From assembly GCA_902776955.1 (NCBI GenBank), contig CACYSG010000012.1:1-64000 (forward strand): DNA of 64,000 bases. The letters run 5' to 3'. This document shows positions 7,845 to 18,379 of the stretch, piece after piece; the first letter of the stretch is position 1; each line of letters starts with the position of its first letter. A program made the position numbers and the translations under genes. Source of the DNA: an uncultured Bacteroidales bacterium (GTDB lineage: Bacteria > Bacteroidota > Bacteroidia > Bacteroidales > Muribaculaceae). The notes under the pieces are model-generated. The model was not told the DNA's origin. It searched no databases and worked only from the letters and a program-made list of their open reading frames with translations.

Positions 7845-10800
7845 GATAGTAAACCCAACAGAACATAATCCCTGGAAAGGACTGAATTTCTATAACGAAG
7901 GAGAGGTGCTGTACGGGAGGGACAAAGAGATTCAATCCCTTTCCCGATACATTATCGACAATATTCAGACTGTACTCTACGGAAAGTCAGGTATCGGCAA
8001 GTCCTCCATTGTCAATGCGGGTATTTTTCCCATTGCCAGACGAGAAGGGTTATACCCCGTGCCGTTACGATTGACACATGATGGGGATACCTTCTTGCCC
8101 TATATCAACCAGATTAAACAAGCCTTTACCGATTCGGGCATAGGCTTGAAGGAAATACTTCCACCCATCAGTGACAGTCAAGAATCCCTTTGGGAATTCT
8201 TTCACAGGCACCATTTCTGTCATCCCGACACCCAACAACCGGTCAGGCCACTTGTTGTCCTCGACCAGTTTGAGGAGATTTTCACCCTTCAAAGCAATGA
8301 AAAGCTTAAACGAGCATTCTTCTCGGAACTTGCCGATTTAATCAATGAGGTGACACCGCAATATGTCATTGATGCCCAAAGAGAAAAACGTCAAAGCAAC
8401 ACAGGGACTCAGTCTCCTTTTAATGAAAAAGGCGAATTTGTCCTTGATTTCGGTGTCAACAATGATTCCGAAGATTATGTGACGGAATCCCTGTTTAACT
8501 TAGTATTTATCATCCGGGAAGATTATCTTTCCTACTTTGAACGCTACACTGCCTATATCCCCGCCTTGAAATCCAACCGCTGTTCCCTGCTCCCCATCAA
8601 TGAAGAACAGGCTGCGGATATCATTACAAAGCCTCAACCAGGACTAATCAATCTGGAAGTGGCACATTACATCATACAAAAGGTGACCAGAAAAACCGAT
8701 TTCAAGTTAGATGGGATACCTGAAATTGAGGTTGATGCTGCCGTCCTTTCGCTTTATCTGAGTCGTTTGTTCATCAAGAAAGGGAATCGTGATACCATCA
8801 CCAAGGAATTGGTTGACCAATTCAGTGATGATATCATTAAAGATTTCTACGAGGAGGCAGTGTCCGATATCTCCATTGATGAAATTGAGAAGATCGAGGA
8901 TCAATTACTCACTTACGAAGGCCGACGCAATAATGTGTCACGCAATGACCTCATAACAGATGGTGTTTCCAATAGAACCCTTGATTTGCTTGTAGATGTG
9001 CGAAAACTATTGCGTCAGTTCAGCTACCAAGATGACACGCGCATTGAGTTCATGCACGATATCCTCTGCCCGATTGTAGACGAACGTATCAAGCAACGCG
9101 AATTGGCTAAGCTGATTGAGCTGGAAAACCAAAAGCTTGAGAAAGAGCAGAAAAAGTTTATCGAGGAAGAACGACTCAAACGCGAAAAAATCTTGATGCG
9201 GGCCAGAGCCGAGAAGGAACGCCATCGAGAAGAGACGCTGATGATAAAAAAGCGTAATCGCATGAGGATCAAGTGGCTTGCTGCAGCGATTCTCGCACTC
9301 TTGACCATCCTAGCGGGATATTATATCAACAGGCAATTGACATCTGTACCTTATTCATGTAATTATGCCAGTTTCACGACCATTAACGGTTGGCCCGTTG
9401 GAATCAACGAGATCAACCCTAATGACAAGCATGTCAAGGACAGCCTACTCGTCTATTACCGACTGACAAGAGCAGGCCGCCTCAGACCAGGATGGTGGAG
9501 GGGAAATAATTTCACTAAAGTTGAGGTAATCTCGACTCGTGATAACAATCCCACCACTAACAAATTCATTGCGTCTCCAGTAGTCGGTTTGTGGGAATCG
9601 GAGTTGGAAACAGACAAGAGGGCAGCAGACTTTGCCAAGTTACAACTCGCAACCTCCTATTGGGTCTACACCGCTAACGACAGAGAGAAAGGTGTGGCGG
9701 GAAAATGCACTGCATTTAACAATGAAGGGAAAGAGTTATATTCGGTGCAGTTCAATCGAGACAACACCTACTCCAGTGGCGAGAATGAGAAATATGTACA
9801 GTGGGCTGTGTACTATGACGCCACTGGCAAACAGATGATGCTTAACAATAAAGGCGTTGACCGTATGAGGCAAACAGTGAATAAGGGCATCATCACAAGC
9901 AACCTGTTCTTCACAATGCTGGGTGTCCCACAAAGCAACATCTACAACACTTACGGTTATCAGTATGAATTCGATGATAAGACCCACATGTTGAAAGAAC
10001 AATACTGCTTGGATAAATTCGGCACGAAGATAGACAGCACCCACGTCCTCTATACTTATGATGGCCTAGGACGTATGGTCAAGTCATCGATATGCGAGGT
10101 TGAATATCCACAACGGGGAACATTTATCTATAAATACAAGTCTTATAATGACACGCTGTCGTTCAACGAGAGTGGTCACTTAGCAGCCGGTTCGCTGCAT
10201 TTTGTCGGCGAACACACGCTGCAACAAGTATTCAAGTACAACCAGAAACAGTTGCCCATACTAAGACAGCAATACACAGATGGCAAACTGGACTATTCCA
10301 GACTATATGCCTATCAAGCGGGGGAAAACAGACCTCATGAAATCCACATTCGTGAGAAAAACCTATCTTATACCGAACGTCACGAGTACCTGCCTGATAG
10401 CACAGAAATCACATCTTTCTGGACCGGCGGTAAAAAAGCGTCAGTCATAAAGATGAATGAACAGGGAGACACCCTGTATTATCATTGTTCCAAAAGGTCA
10501 CATAGGACCGAAAAGAATTATAGGATACAGACTACAGAATATGTCGACTCCACTGGACAACTTATCACCAAATATCCCAGTAATAATAATTATAACATCT
10601 ATTCAAAATATGAGCTGTTCAAAGACAGTAAAACCAAAAATACCCTCTTGGAATATTACTATAATCGAGAAGGAGAAATTGTCAAGTCACAATATTTTGA
10701 ATACGACCAATACGGAAACAGGATAGCACAGGGTGTCGCTGGAATTGACCGCACGCCCGTCAGATGCATGGATTGGAGCTGGGACAACCTATGCTGTTAC

Positions 10801-11340
10801 AAAATGGCCATCCTCATGCCATTCTATAATACCCAGGGTGCGCGCTCATCTCTTAACGGCATCAACGAGTTTGGTGAGAATTCATTGATAATGGGACACG
10901 ATAACCAGGGTGAATTCATCATGTCGATTACCGAGGTTCCAATGAAATTTTTTACAAAGAAAGAGGATAAAGGAAACATCGTAACAGGCCTATCATTGTC
11001 CAATACTGACAGGTCCCGATGTGACATGCGACTATCGGCCATTTACGTGCACACATTATCCAAGAAAGGCACATTCTATAGTTCGGGCCTTAGGGATGGG
11101 GACATCCTCATCAGCATCAACGGGACCAAAGTATTTCCCGCGTCATCGGCGGCGTTACAGAAGGCCTACAATTTAAAAGACAGTGGAGCAGGTGGTAACA
11201 TAACCGCACTCCAACTTGACGACAAGAGCAACACCTATAAGCTTAACCATATATCAATTCCTAAGGGCAAGACCTATTGTCACCCTCATCAGGTCCAGCT
11301 AACCCCTCAGGAATATGACAGATTGACTAAATCATTATAA
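7807..11340 (+). CDS. nSTAND NTPase, membrane-anchored, with YD-like repeats and PDZ
   Basis: 1177 residues. Residues ~20-430 are a STAND-type NTPase: NPWKGLNFYNEGE lead-in, Walker A YGKSGIGKSS (~58-67), Walker B LVVLDQFEE (~149-157) and a FIIREDYL sensor-like segment. A charged coiled coil (~430-485, many Glu/Lys/Arg) leads to one membrane segment (~493-512). The preceding stretch is strongly basic, so the NTPase should be cytosolic and the rest periplasmic. The outer part has YD/RHS-like repeats (YTYDGLGRM, FEYDQYGNR) and a C-terminal PDZ (~1078-1150, GLRDGDILISINGTKV). It probably senses a signal and switches by NTP binding. Starts at 7807 and 7834 are both possible. It is followed 2 bp later by an exported protein of matching outer architecture. 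Confidence 0.82.
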   Translation: MSDIKPSHLMSDKIVNPTEHNPWKGLNFYNEGEVLYGRDKEIQSLSRYIIDNIQTVLYGKSGIGKSSIVNAGIFPIARREGLYPVPLRLTHDGDTFLPYINQIKQAFTDSGIGLKEILPPISDSQESLWEFFHRHHFCHPDTQQPVRPLVVLDQFEEIFTLQSNEKLKRAFFSELADLINEVTPQYVIDAQREKRQSNTGTQSPFNEKGEFVLDFGVNNDSEDYVTESLFNLVFIIREDYLSYFERYTAYIPALKSNRCSLLPINEEQAADIITKPQPGLINLEVAHYIIQKVTRKTDFKLDGIPEIEVDAAVLSLYLSRLFIKKGNRDTITKELVDQFSDDIIKDFYEEAVSDISIDEIEKIEDQLLTYEGRRNNVSRNDLITDGVSNRTLDLLVDVRKLLRQFSYQDDTRIEFMHDILCPIVDERIKQRELAKLIELENQKLEKEQKKFIEEERLKREKILMRARAEKERHREETLMIKKRNRMRIKWLAAAILALLTILAGYYINRQLTSVPYSCNYASFTTINGWPVGINEINPNDKHVKDSLLVYYRLTRAGRLRPGWWRGNNFTKVEVISTRDNNPTTNKFIASPVVGLWESELETDKRAADFAKLQLATSYWVYTANDREKGVAGKCTAFNNEGKELYSVQFNRDNTYSSGENEKYVQWAVYYDATGKQMMLNNKGVDRMRQTVNKGIITSNLFFTMLGVPQSNIYNTYGYQYEFDDKTHMLKEQYCLDKFGTKIDSTHVLYTYDGLGRMVKSSICEVEYPQRGTFIYKYKSYNDTLSFNESGHLAAGSLHFVGEHTLQQVFKYNQKQLPILRQQYTDGKLDYSRLYAYQAGENRPHEIHIREKNLSYTERHEYLPDSTEITSFWTGGKKASVIKMNEQGDTLYYHCSKRSHRTEKNYRIQTTEYVDSTGQLITKYPSNNNYNIYSKYELFKDSKTKNTLLEYYYNREGEIVKSQYFEYDQYGNRIAQGVAGIDRTPVRCMDWSWDNLCCYKMAILMPFYNTQGARSSLNGINEFGENSLIMGHDNQGEFIMSITEVPMKFFTKKEDKGNIVTGLSLSNTDRSRCDMRLSAIYVHTLSKKGTFYSSGLRDGDILISINGTKVFPASSAALQKAYNLKDSGAGGNITALQLDDKSNTYKLNHISIPKGKTYCHPHQVQLTPQEYDRLTKSL

Positions 11341-11342
11341 TT

Positions 11343-14300
11343 ATGAAGAAAACGATATTCCAAAAATCATTTGTCTTAATGATTATTTGTTTGTGCATAT
11401 CCATCTCTACTTATGCGCAACGTAATGGATTGGACCAAACGGGCAGTTCTTCTAATCCTACAAATGTACCCACCAAAATTAACACGGGCAAAACCGGTGG
11501 AAAGAGAATAGATAAGAATCAGCCCAAAGAGACCCCCAAAAATGATGATGAAAAAAAGCCAGACGATAACAAGAAAAAGCCTGGAGCCAATGGTCCTAAC
11601 TATTATGACGAGGTCTCAGCCACAGGAGAAGACAAGTTCTCAAGAGAAAGATCTGCCTACTATGCCAACGTCGTTAAAAGGTACGGATGGTATGTTGGCA
11701 TCGGCACGAAATTGACCCCAGAACAGGCAAAGCGACTGAATTGCTACTATAAATTATCCCAAAAAAATCGGGCCGGCAACTGGTGCTTCGTTGAAGCTTT
11801 CAACGGTTATGGCAATGCCACCACAGCCCATAATCTAAGGACGTATCTTGTTGACCCCGATGAAGACAATGATTATGGAGCTAACTACGAATGGAAGGAT
11901 AAGTTGAAAACGGTTTGTAAGTGGCAGATGGTTGCCGATGCATCGGGAAAGAATGTCGTTCAAGAAAAAGGCCTTGCTTCTGACAGTTCTGTCGTTTTCA
12001 TCATGCAAACGGTCCCAATGAGCGATAATGAGGTCTTCTGCTCTTATACCGACCAAAATGGAATTCCTGCCTATTTTAGAGACACTGAAACTGAGGCCAA
12101 CACCGTGCACATTATCCGCGACAACAGAGGTTATGATGTGCTTTTGAACATTCTAGATAAAAACGGCGCCCCTCAACAGAATTTGGATGGTGCCTATATG
12201 ACCCGAAAAGAATATGACGACAACGGAAATGTCACCAAGAGCGAATCATTAAACATCATCGGTGAAAGAATGAATGATAAATGGGGCAACTGTGGTTCGC
12301 TGTTGGTTTATCAGAATGATTTGAGAACAGAGGCCAGACTCTATGATGCCGACTTGCTTCCCGTCCGCATTAAAGACCATCCCGATGGCAGTGAAACCGT
12401 CTTTGGCTACCGTTACGAATACGACCAATATGGAAGATTGGCCGCTATTCTACACATAGACGCCAACGGGAATCCAGACATCAATCAGTATGGAGTTCAC
12501 AAGATCAGTTACACGCGCAACGAGCACGGTAAAGTCACTCGTGTAGCATATTACGATTTGGACGGCAACTTGCATGCCAATGACAGTTATTATAATATTG
12601 CCGAAAGGATATATGATTATGACGAACGCGGCAGACTAACAAGTATAGAATACAAAGACGATCAAGGGAATTATGTAAATTCTTCTGACGGTTTTTGTAA
12701 AAAAGTAATTACCTATAAAGACGATATTCAAGTTGAACTTGTGGAATATGTTCCTTCAGACAATGGCAAATCCATTAAGATATCTTATGAAGCCATGCGA
12801 GACTCATTGGGTAATATGAATTCAATTTCATATACTGCAGGAGTGCAGCGCATTGACTCTGTTGACATCAAAGGGCGTGATACTCTTTGTGCCTATTATA
12901 ATCTTGATGGCTCTCCAAATAATAGCATTCATGGCTGGCACAAGTACACAACGGTTTACGATGATGCGAACAGCTCTTACCTAGAGCGCTGGACGGCAAG
13001 TGACGGATTACCCTATAATTTTTCCGAATTGGAGACGCTAGATAGTTGTTCTTTATGTAAAACCTATACTGATAGCGTAAACCATATTTGGACATATTAT
13101 CAATATCAAAATGATACACTTCTAAAGAACGCTTATAAAATAAGACTTGACGACCAGTTCGATCTTATTCAACAACAATGGGATATCACGCCGTATGGTG
13201 AGCATGCACGTGTAGGTTGGGATAACACGCTCTACTATGATATTTTTGTCAACTATACTTATGGCAAAGAAGAAAGTAAAAAAAACAATATCATCCGCAA
13301 TGAATTTGGAGAACCTGCCTATTTGAGACAACTTAAAGATAATGACGATGAAGAAGCAGTATACTATCTCCACGACTATTCGACAGGTCGCAGTTTTGAT
13401 GAATACAGCAACGAGATTCAAGAAGAATTCATGAGCGAATTTATTGAAAGCTTACCTAGGGTGTATTGCATTGAAGTTACTGATACCACAATCGCTTACC
13501 CGTTAGGATTGCGCAACGGAGACATTATCATAAACTATGGCGACTGGAACGCAGGGTATAACCTGAAAGAAGGAGCAGAATACTTCTATCTGGAAACCAT
13601 TCTTCAAGCCGATAAGTCTAAAAGCATCACCCTGCTGAGGCATCATCCTGAAAGAAAGTCAAGCGAAATTCTCAGTTCCACTTTGCCCGTGGGCAAAACT
13701 TCGGATTTAGGCTTTTATCCTCACATGATATACTATACGCAACGTGAGGCAAATCGATTGCGCGAAACCTGTTCGCAATATGGTGTACAATTGAATTACC
13801 TCCCTCAACCAGCTGATACCACCGTTCTGATGGCTGTGCAAGAGAAGGAATCCGTCAGTTTAACGTCGTTTTACCACAACGACAAGAATAGAGATCCTGG
13901 TTTAGTTTTGTATGTCAGTGAACAATATTCAACAGGCATCGATTTCTGGTCCTTCTTGAAGAATTCAACCGATGAATGGGATTCACAAAACATGTTTAAC
14001 CCATATTTCTCAGGTAAAACCCAATTGTTCCTGACTCATGATTTTAACGACATTCTAGCACTGAATAAAAATGGATCCGGGAACGTTGGACTGCAGATTG
14101 TTCCCATTAAGGTCACCAATGAAGTCTATCAACGATTATTGAATTGCTATGCCTCACATAGCGACGAGTTCCCTGGCTATAAGACGCTTGACGACTATCG
14201 CCAAGAGAGTAATCCTTCAATCACGACAAAGAAACTCCGTGGCAGGTGGAATGCCTCTTTAGCCATAAATGAAGAAGAGAATATTCTCGTTGACATGACA

Positions 14301-14669
14301 TTGGACTTAAACAAGAAACACAAGGCGAATGTTGAGGCATATATTTCATTTATCAACCCTTTGTTTAAATTAGATTTGAAATGCCAATCCAATCCTTCAT
14401 GGACTTTGGATGGCGTCTGCTTGGACTTCAGTTTTGATGAAGCGCAAAACGCCTGTGAAGTAATGGGTGTCCAATTAAGCGAGGACGGGGAAACAATTCT
14501 TAAAGATAGTTTAACAGGATTTACTGATAACATTAAAAACACTTTTGAGGATCAGTTCAGTTTTGAGGCACTTTTCTTAAAGAACACTTTCATTATCTTA
14601 GAAGTGAATTCCGACACCATGGTGACCAGTAACGGCAACCATGAGATCATATTCAAGAAGGTAAAATGA
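11343..14669 (+). CDS. Exported YD-like repeat protein with PDZ-like domain
   Basis: 1108 residues. Signal peptide ending STYAQ near residue 25, then a Lys/Asp/Pro-rich linker (~40-80). The middle (~230-560) has recurring YD-like units (YEYDQYGRL, YDYDERGRL, EYDDNGN), and residues ~706-760 resemble PDZ (YPLGLRNGDIIINYGDW). The C-terminal ~100 residues (from LRGRWNASLAI) look like a beta-rich domain I cannot name. The layout mirrors the outer half of the preceding nSTAND protein, so it may be its periplasmic partner or paralogue. No enzymatic motif was seen. It starts 2 bp after the nSTAND stop, so the two are translationally linked. Confidence 0.72.
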   Translation: MKKTIFQKSFVLMIICLCISISTYAQRNGLDQTGSSSNPTNVPTKINTGKTGGKRIDKNQPKETPKNDDEKKPDDNKKKPGANGPNYYDEVSATGEDKFSRERSAYYANVVKRYGWYVGIGTKLTPEQAKRLNCYYKLSQKNRAGNWCFVEAFNGYGNATTAHNLRTYLVDPDEDNDYGANYEWKDKLKTVCKWQMVADASGKNVVQEKGLASDSSVVFIMQTVPMSDNEVFCSYTDQNGIPAYFRDTETEANTVHIIRDNRGYDVLLNILDKNGAPQQNLDGAYMTRKEYDDNGNVTKSESLNIIGERMNDKWGNCGSLLVYQNDLRTEARLYDADLLPVRIKDHPDGSETVFGYRYEYDQYGRLAAILHIDANGNPDINQYGVHKISYTRNEHGKVTRVAYYDLDGNLHANDSYYNIAERIYDYDERGRLTSIEYKDDQGNYVNSSDGFCKKVITYKDDIQVELVEYVPSDNGKSIKISYEAMRDSLGNMNSISYTAGVQRIDSVDIKGRDTLCAYYNLDGSPNNSIHGWHKYTTVYDDANSSYLERWTASDGLPYNFSELETLDSCSLCKTYTDSVNHIWTYYQYQNDTLLKNAYKIRLDDQFDLIQQQWDITPYGEHARVGWDNTLYYDIFVNYTYGKEESKKNNIIRNEFGEPAYLRQLKDNDDEEAVYYLHDYSTGRSFDEYSNEIQEEFMSEFIESLPRVYCIEVTDTTIAYPLGLRNGDIIINYGDWNAGYNLKEGAEYFYLETILQADKSKSITLLRHHPERKSSEILSSTLPVGKTSDLGFYPHMIYYTQREANRLRETCSQYGVQLNYLPQPADTTVLMAVQEKESVSLTSFYHNDKNRDPGLVLYVSEQYSTGIDFWSFLKNSTDEWDSQNMFNPYFSGKTQLFLTHDFNDILALNKNGSGNVGLQIVPIKVTNEVYQRLLNCYASHSDEFPGYKTLDDYRQESNPSITTKKLRGRWNASLAINEEENILVDMTLDLNKKHKANVEAYISFINPLFKLDLKCQSNPSWTLDGVCLDFSFDEAQNACEVMGVQLSEDGETILKDSLTGFTDNIKNTFEDQFSFEALFLKNTFIILEVNSDTMVTSNGNHEIIFKKVK

Positions 14670-14748
14670 TTTTCTTTGTCAATTATTTTTTTAATATAAT
14701 GTAGAAAGTTTTCTTATCAAAAATGGTGATAATTAACAAAAATATGCC

Positions 14749-14756
14749 TACCTTTG
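14749..14756 (+). promoter_or_regulatory. Internal island promoter
   Basis: TACCTTTG, an exact TAnnTTTG match, lies 117 bp upstream of the ATG at 14874. The leader contains a short inverted repeat (TGTTGT...ACAACA). It starts a second transcription unit after the nSTAND pair. Confidence 0.65.
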
Positions 14757-14873
14757 TGCAGAAACCACATTTAGGTTTGTGTTGTGAATCTTTTACAACA
14801 TGCGCGACCTAGTCTTATCTAATCTTTGATATCTATTATTATTCGTTTTATAAACTTATTTAAATCACTTATT

Positions 14874-15527
14874 ATGAAGAAATTATTTTTAGCATTAGCT
14901 CTTTTACTGCCCATGATTGCCATGGCACAGGAAGAAAAACCTATTCAAGGAGAAATGCCTGCCACCGAGTCAGCATTCCAGCTGGCAGCTGGTCTGGCGA
15001 AATATGGCTACTCCCACAATGACGCACTGTCGCTCATCCAAGCTGCCCGCATCGCAAAGCAAGAGGGTTTTGCCTTGAGCACCAGGGTGAAGGCTGAAGG
15101 TCAAACCGAAGCAACCGCCGCAACCCAATTCAACCTCAACCCTGACCAGTTGCTGGCTGATGCCCGTGCCAAAGCTAGTGGCGATGATGTTATTCTCGCA
15201 TTAATTGATGATGCCGCTGCCATGTCAAACGGCACCCGTGGTTCAAGTCGTCCGATTTACACTACAGATGTGGTTTCAGGCAACAGTTATGACCTTTATC
15301 ACCACACCTTCAGGGGCGACGAGGGTGCCACAGTCATCTGCATTGGTGACGGCGACACCGACCTTGACCTGTACATCTATGATGAGAACTACAATCTGAT
15401 TGCCAAGGATGACGACTACACTGATGACTGCGTTTGCACCTTCAGGCCCTACTGGACCGGCACGTTCTACATCAAGATCGTGAATCGCGGACGCATCGCC
15501 AACCGCTATCTCTTGCGCTCCAACTAA
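14874..15527 (+). CDS. Exported PPC-like small protein
   Basis: 217 residues. Signal peptide MKKLFLALALLLPMIAMAQ, then a helical Ala/Gln-rich middle (~25-110) and a C-terminal beta domain (~130-217). That domain (GDGDTDLDLYIYDENYNLIAKDDD) resembles the bacterial pre-peptidase C-terminal (PPC) fold, with an Asp-rich loop that could bind calcium. It has no protease of its own and may be an adaptor or decoy for the island's proteases. The frame opens earlier at 14826, but that start lacks a signal peptide. It is the first gene after the promoter at 14749. Confidence 0.72.
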   Translation: MKKLFLALALLLPMIAMAQEEKPIQGEMPATESAFQLAAGLAKYGYSHNDALSLIQAARIAKQEGFALSTRVKAEGQTEATAATQFNLNPDQLLADARAKASGDDVILALIDDAAAMSNGTRGSSRPIYTTDVVSGNSYDLYHHTFRGDEGATVICIGDGDTDLDLYIYDENYNLIAKDDDYTDDCVCTFRPYWTGTFYIKIVNRGRIANRYLLRSN

Positions 15528-15542
15528 TCAGAATTGCACAGC

Positions 15543-16991
15543 ATGCTGATTGCCAGCAACACCAATATTATCAATTCACTGGTAGCCCGCGAAAGGGCCG
15601 CCGGTGAATTGGTTTTCGTGGAGAAGGATGACAATGCAGCCATTGCGCGATTGCGCGAGCAGGCTGACAAACACGACCCCTCGACACATGAAGGCCGACG
15701 CCTTGAGGTGTATCTTTTGCTACAGAATTCAACTGCGTTGTGGCAACTTCAGACCTTGGGGTTACCTATTGATTTACAGGGTCGTGTTGACCTTGTTGCA
15801 ACAACAATTGAAGACCTGATTGCCAAAACGATATTCGTTAAATTGCCCAATCTGTCTTATCCCTATCCCTCACTTGACCACAAACCCATTTCGCGAGACA
15901 GTGACTGCACGATTCATTTGGTACTCGTCGGAATGAATTGCCAAAGCGCCACTCTAGCGATAAATGCAGCCCTGGTAGCACACTACCCTAACTACTGCCG
16001 CGACACTCGCCTGAGAACACGCATTACCATAATTGATGACGATATCCACGCCACCCGCGACACATTCATCCAACGCTATTGCCACCTGTTTGACAATAGT
16101 TATTACCGCATGATTGACTTGACCGACAAATCACCTTCCAGTCTCGTTCATCGTCCCATGTATGCAGGTAAGCGTAAGGACTTCGTGGACGTCGAGTGGG
16201 AATTTATCAACGGAAAACTCAGTAACTCCGCCATCAGGCAGAAGTTGACCGAGTGGAGCGTTTCACCTCGTCAACAACTTACCATCGCCATCTGTCATGA
16301 CGATGAGAACAGGTGTTATACCGAGGCCATGTCACTGCCTGAATCCATCTACAAGCATGGTATCCCCGTGCTGTGCCATAGCGAGCAGAGTGACCTGTTG
16401 AGTCTGCTTAGCGATGGTTCCGGACAGCGCAAGATTTATCCCTATGGCAGCCAGTGCGCAAACCTGGATGTCTTGAAGAAACTGAAACAGATGGGACAAT
16501 GTGTCAACGCTGTTTACCATCATTGCTTTTCCTTGCCCCCCGGGGCTCAGATAACAGCTCCAGCCATGATTGACAAGGAGTCGCTGGAACTGTTGTGGCG
16601 CGAAGTATCGCCATTGCCTAAAGTTTACTCCAACATCTTCAACGCCATGACAATGGGGACCAAGATGCATTCGATAGGCCATGACCCAAGTGACTGGTCG
16701 GCCTATTACGCCTTATCCCGTGACGAGATTGAAGTTCTCACCGAAGTGGAACATAACCGTTGGAGCGTTGAGGAACTCATCCTGGGATACCGTCCTGTCA
16801 CCGATGACGAACAACAACAAGTTGAGAATGACATCAGTCAGAAAAAGGCCTTGCGCTCGGCAAAGATACATTATGACCTAAGATGCTATGATGACTTAAG
16901 GGCTGATATCACAGGCAAGAATGCTAACGTGTATGACATGGCGTTGACCCAGAGCATCCCCTTAATCATTAAGACATGTATTTCCGACTGA
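15543..16991 (+). CDS. Soluble Rossmann - RyR domain protein
   Basis: 482 residues, no membrane segment. A Rossmann-like region begins near residue 120 (CTIHLVLVGMNCQSATLAIN, then ITIIDDDIHATR), similar in layout to TrkA-N NAD-binding modules. The C-terminus (~398-482) is a RyR-type domain, with EVEHNRWSVEELILGYRP and the closing Leu-Arg-x-Tyr-Asp-Asp-Leu segment. A membrane-anchored relative with the same C-terminal domain is at 22295. The role is probably nucleotide or ligand sensing (inference). A TTG in the same frame at 15534 would add three residues; ATG at 15543 is preferred. Its end overlaps the FHA-trypsin gene by 16 bp. Confidence 0.7.
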   Translation: MLIASNTNIINSLVARERAAGELVFVEKDDNAAIARLREQADKHDPSTHEGRRLEVYLLLQNSTALWQLQTLGLPIDLQGRVDLVATTIEDLIAKTIFVKLPNLSYPYPSLDHKPISRDSDCTIHLVLVGMNCQSATLAINAALVAHYPNYCRDTRLRTRITIIDDDIHATRDTFIQRYCHLFDNSYYRMIDLTDKSPSSLVHRPMYAGKRKDFVDVEWEFINGKLSNSAIRQKLTEWSVSPRQQLTIAICHDDENRCYTEAMSLPESIYKHGIPVLCHSEQSDLLSLLSDGSGQRKIYPYGSQCANLDVLKKLKQMGQCVNAVYHHCFSLPPGAQITAPAMIDKESLELLWREVSPLPKVYSNIFNAMTMGTKMHSIGHDPSDWSAYYALSRDEIEVLTEVEHNRWSVEELILGYRPVTDDEQQQVENDISQKKALRSAKIHYDLRCYDDLRADITGKNANVYDMALTQSIPLIIKTCISD

Positions 16992-18355
16992 CATATACGG
17001 CTTCATGTGACCGAGCCCGCATCGGGGAGTCGGTGTTATGCGGCAAGCGACATCTCACCATTGGCCAGAACCCATCTTGCGATGTTCTCATCCCCGAGGT
17101 GAATACTCATGAGCTCATCATTAGCGCTTCAATAGTTCCGTCCAGCAGTGGTGAATCTTGGAACATCGTCCGTCGTAACGATGTGCAAGACATCAGGGTT
17201 AACGGCAAGCCACTTGCCATTGCCTGCCCTCTCTCGAATGGTGATGACATCACTATCACTGACGATAATAAAATCACCAAACTGCATTTCTCCATTCATC
17301 ATGATGGTAATTACGACCCAGCCTACGGCATCATCCACAACCACCGTCGTGATCGTTCTATCATCTTGACTGCTGTCGCCGTAGCTTTTTTAGCCCTAGG
17401 TGCTGCAGCCATCGGTTTGGTAGCCAGCCTAGGAGATAACGACTTGCGGCATCTCGACTTGGAACCTTATAATGCCTCTGTCTACCACATCACTACCGAC
17501 TCGGTATTCCTTACGGTTGACACCGTCATCAATGGAGAAGCAAGCCAAGCAGTCCTTGCGGCTATTGAGCTTGATAAAGCTGCCGAGGGCACTTGTTTCC
17601 TTACTGATAATGGGCTCTTTATCACCGCAAGACACTGTATTGAGCCCTGGCTCAATGACGAGAAATGGGATGGTGTGACCATCAATGAGAGCATGGCCCC
17701 CGAGGTAGCCCTTGCCGCACAGGCCGAAACAGCTAACCGTTTATCGGGAACCACACGTTATCACCTTTACAGTCATTGCATTATCACTAACGGAATTGAA
17801 CGTTATGAGCACAAATCAAGCGATTTTATCATGAATAAAAGTCGCGATCAGGTCGTGTGTCTCGGCACAAACGATGCACCTATATACTGGCGCACCATCT
17901 TCCCCATCGCTAACCGTCGTGACATGGAATTGGGTGATGTGGCTTGTATTAAGTCTGACGGGCTCACCGGAGATATCACTCTTGCCTCTCTTGAAGATCT
18001 GGCCCTGTTTGACAAACAGACAGATAAGGATATCGCCGTCATTGGTTTCCCCCTGAACGATAATAATGTCAACAACGTCATTTCCAAATCCTATGGCAAT
18101 AGCCAACACTTGGAGCTAGATGCAGATAGCGGAGCTCCCATAGGTTGCATACAGATGTTAGCCTCGATCAATCCCGGCAATTCTGGCGGACCTGTCCTCG
18201 CTTTGATTGGAGGCAAGGTCAAAGCTATCGGCATCGTTTCCAAAGCCGATGGCAGAGCGACACAAGGCGCCTTCTGGGCAGTACCGATTACCGAAATCAC
18301 CAATCCAGATTCACAAGGCAATGTCCAGGATGACGCGCCCACCTACCGCAGATAA
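16976..18355 (+). CDS. FHA-like - TM - trypsin-like serine protease
   Basis: 459 residues. Residues ~1-115 resemble an FHA phosphopeptide-binding domain (HLTIGQNPSCDVLIPE, then NGKPLAIACPLSNGDDI). The usual Arg of the IGR motif is Gln, so binding may differ. One membrane segment (~128-152) follows a basic HNHRRDRS stretch, placing FHA inside and the protease outside. The protease has the full triad: His220 (FITARHC), Asp321 (LGDVACIK) and Ser403 (NPGNSGGPV). It could cleave CHAT zymogens or other periplasmic targets; this is inference. It overlaps the upstream RyR gene by 16 bp and precedes a half-kinase, a classic partner for FHA. Confidence 0.82.
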   Translation: MYFRLTYTASCDRARIGESVLCGKRHLTIGQNPSCDVLIPEVNTHELIISASIVPSSSGESWNIVRRNDVQDIRVNGKPLAIACPLSNGDDITITDDNKITKLHFSIHHDGNYDPAYGIIHNHRRDRSIILTAVAVAFLALGAAAIGLVASLGDNDLRHLDLEPYNASVYHITTDSVFLTVDTVINGEASQAVLAAIELDKAAEGTCFLTDNGLFITARHCIEPWLNDEKWDGVTINESMAPEVALAAQAETANRLSGTTRYHLYSHCIITNGIERYEHKSSDFIMNKSRDQVVCLGTNDAPIYWRTIFPIANRRDMELGDVACIKSDGLTGDITLASLEDLALFDKQTDKDIAVIGFPLNDNNVNNVISKSYGNSQHLELDADSGAPIGCIQMLASINPGNSGGPVLALIGGKVKAIGIVSKADGRATQGAFWAVPITEITNPDSQGNVQDDAPTYRR

Positions 18356-18379
18356 AAACTAAACAAAGGACATGATGAT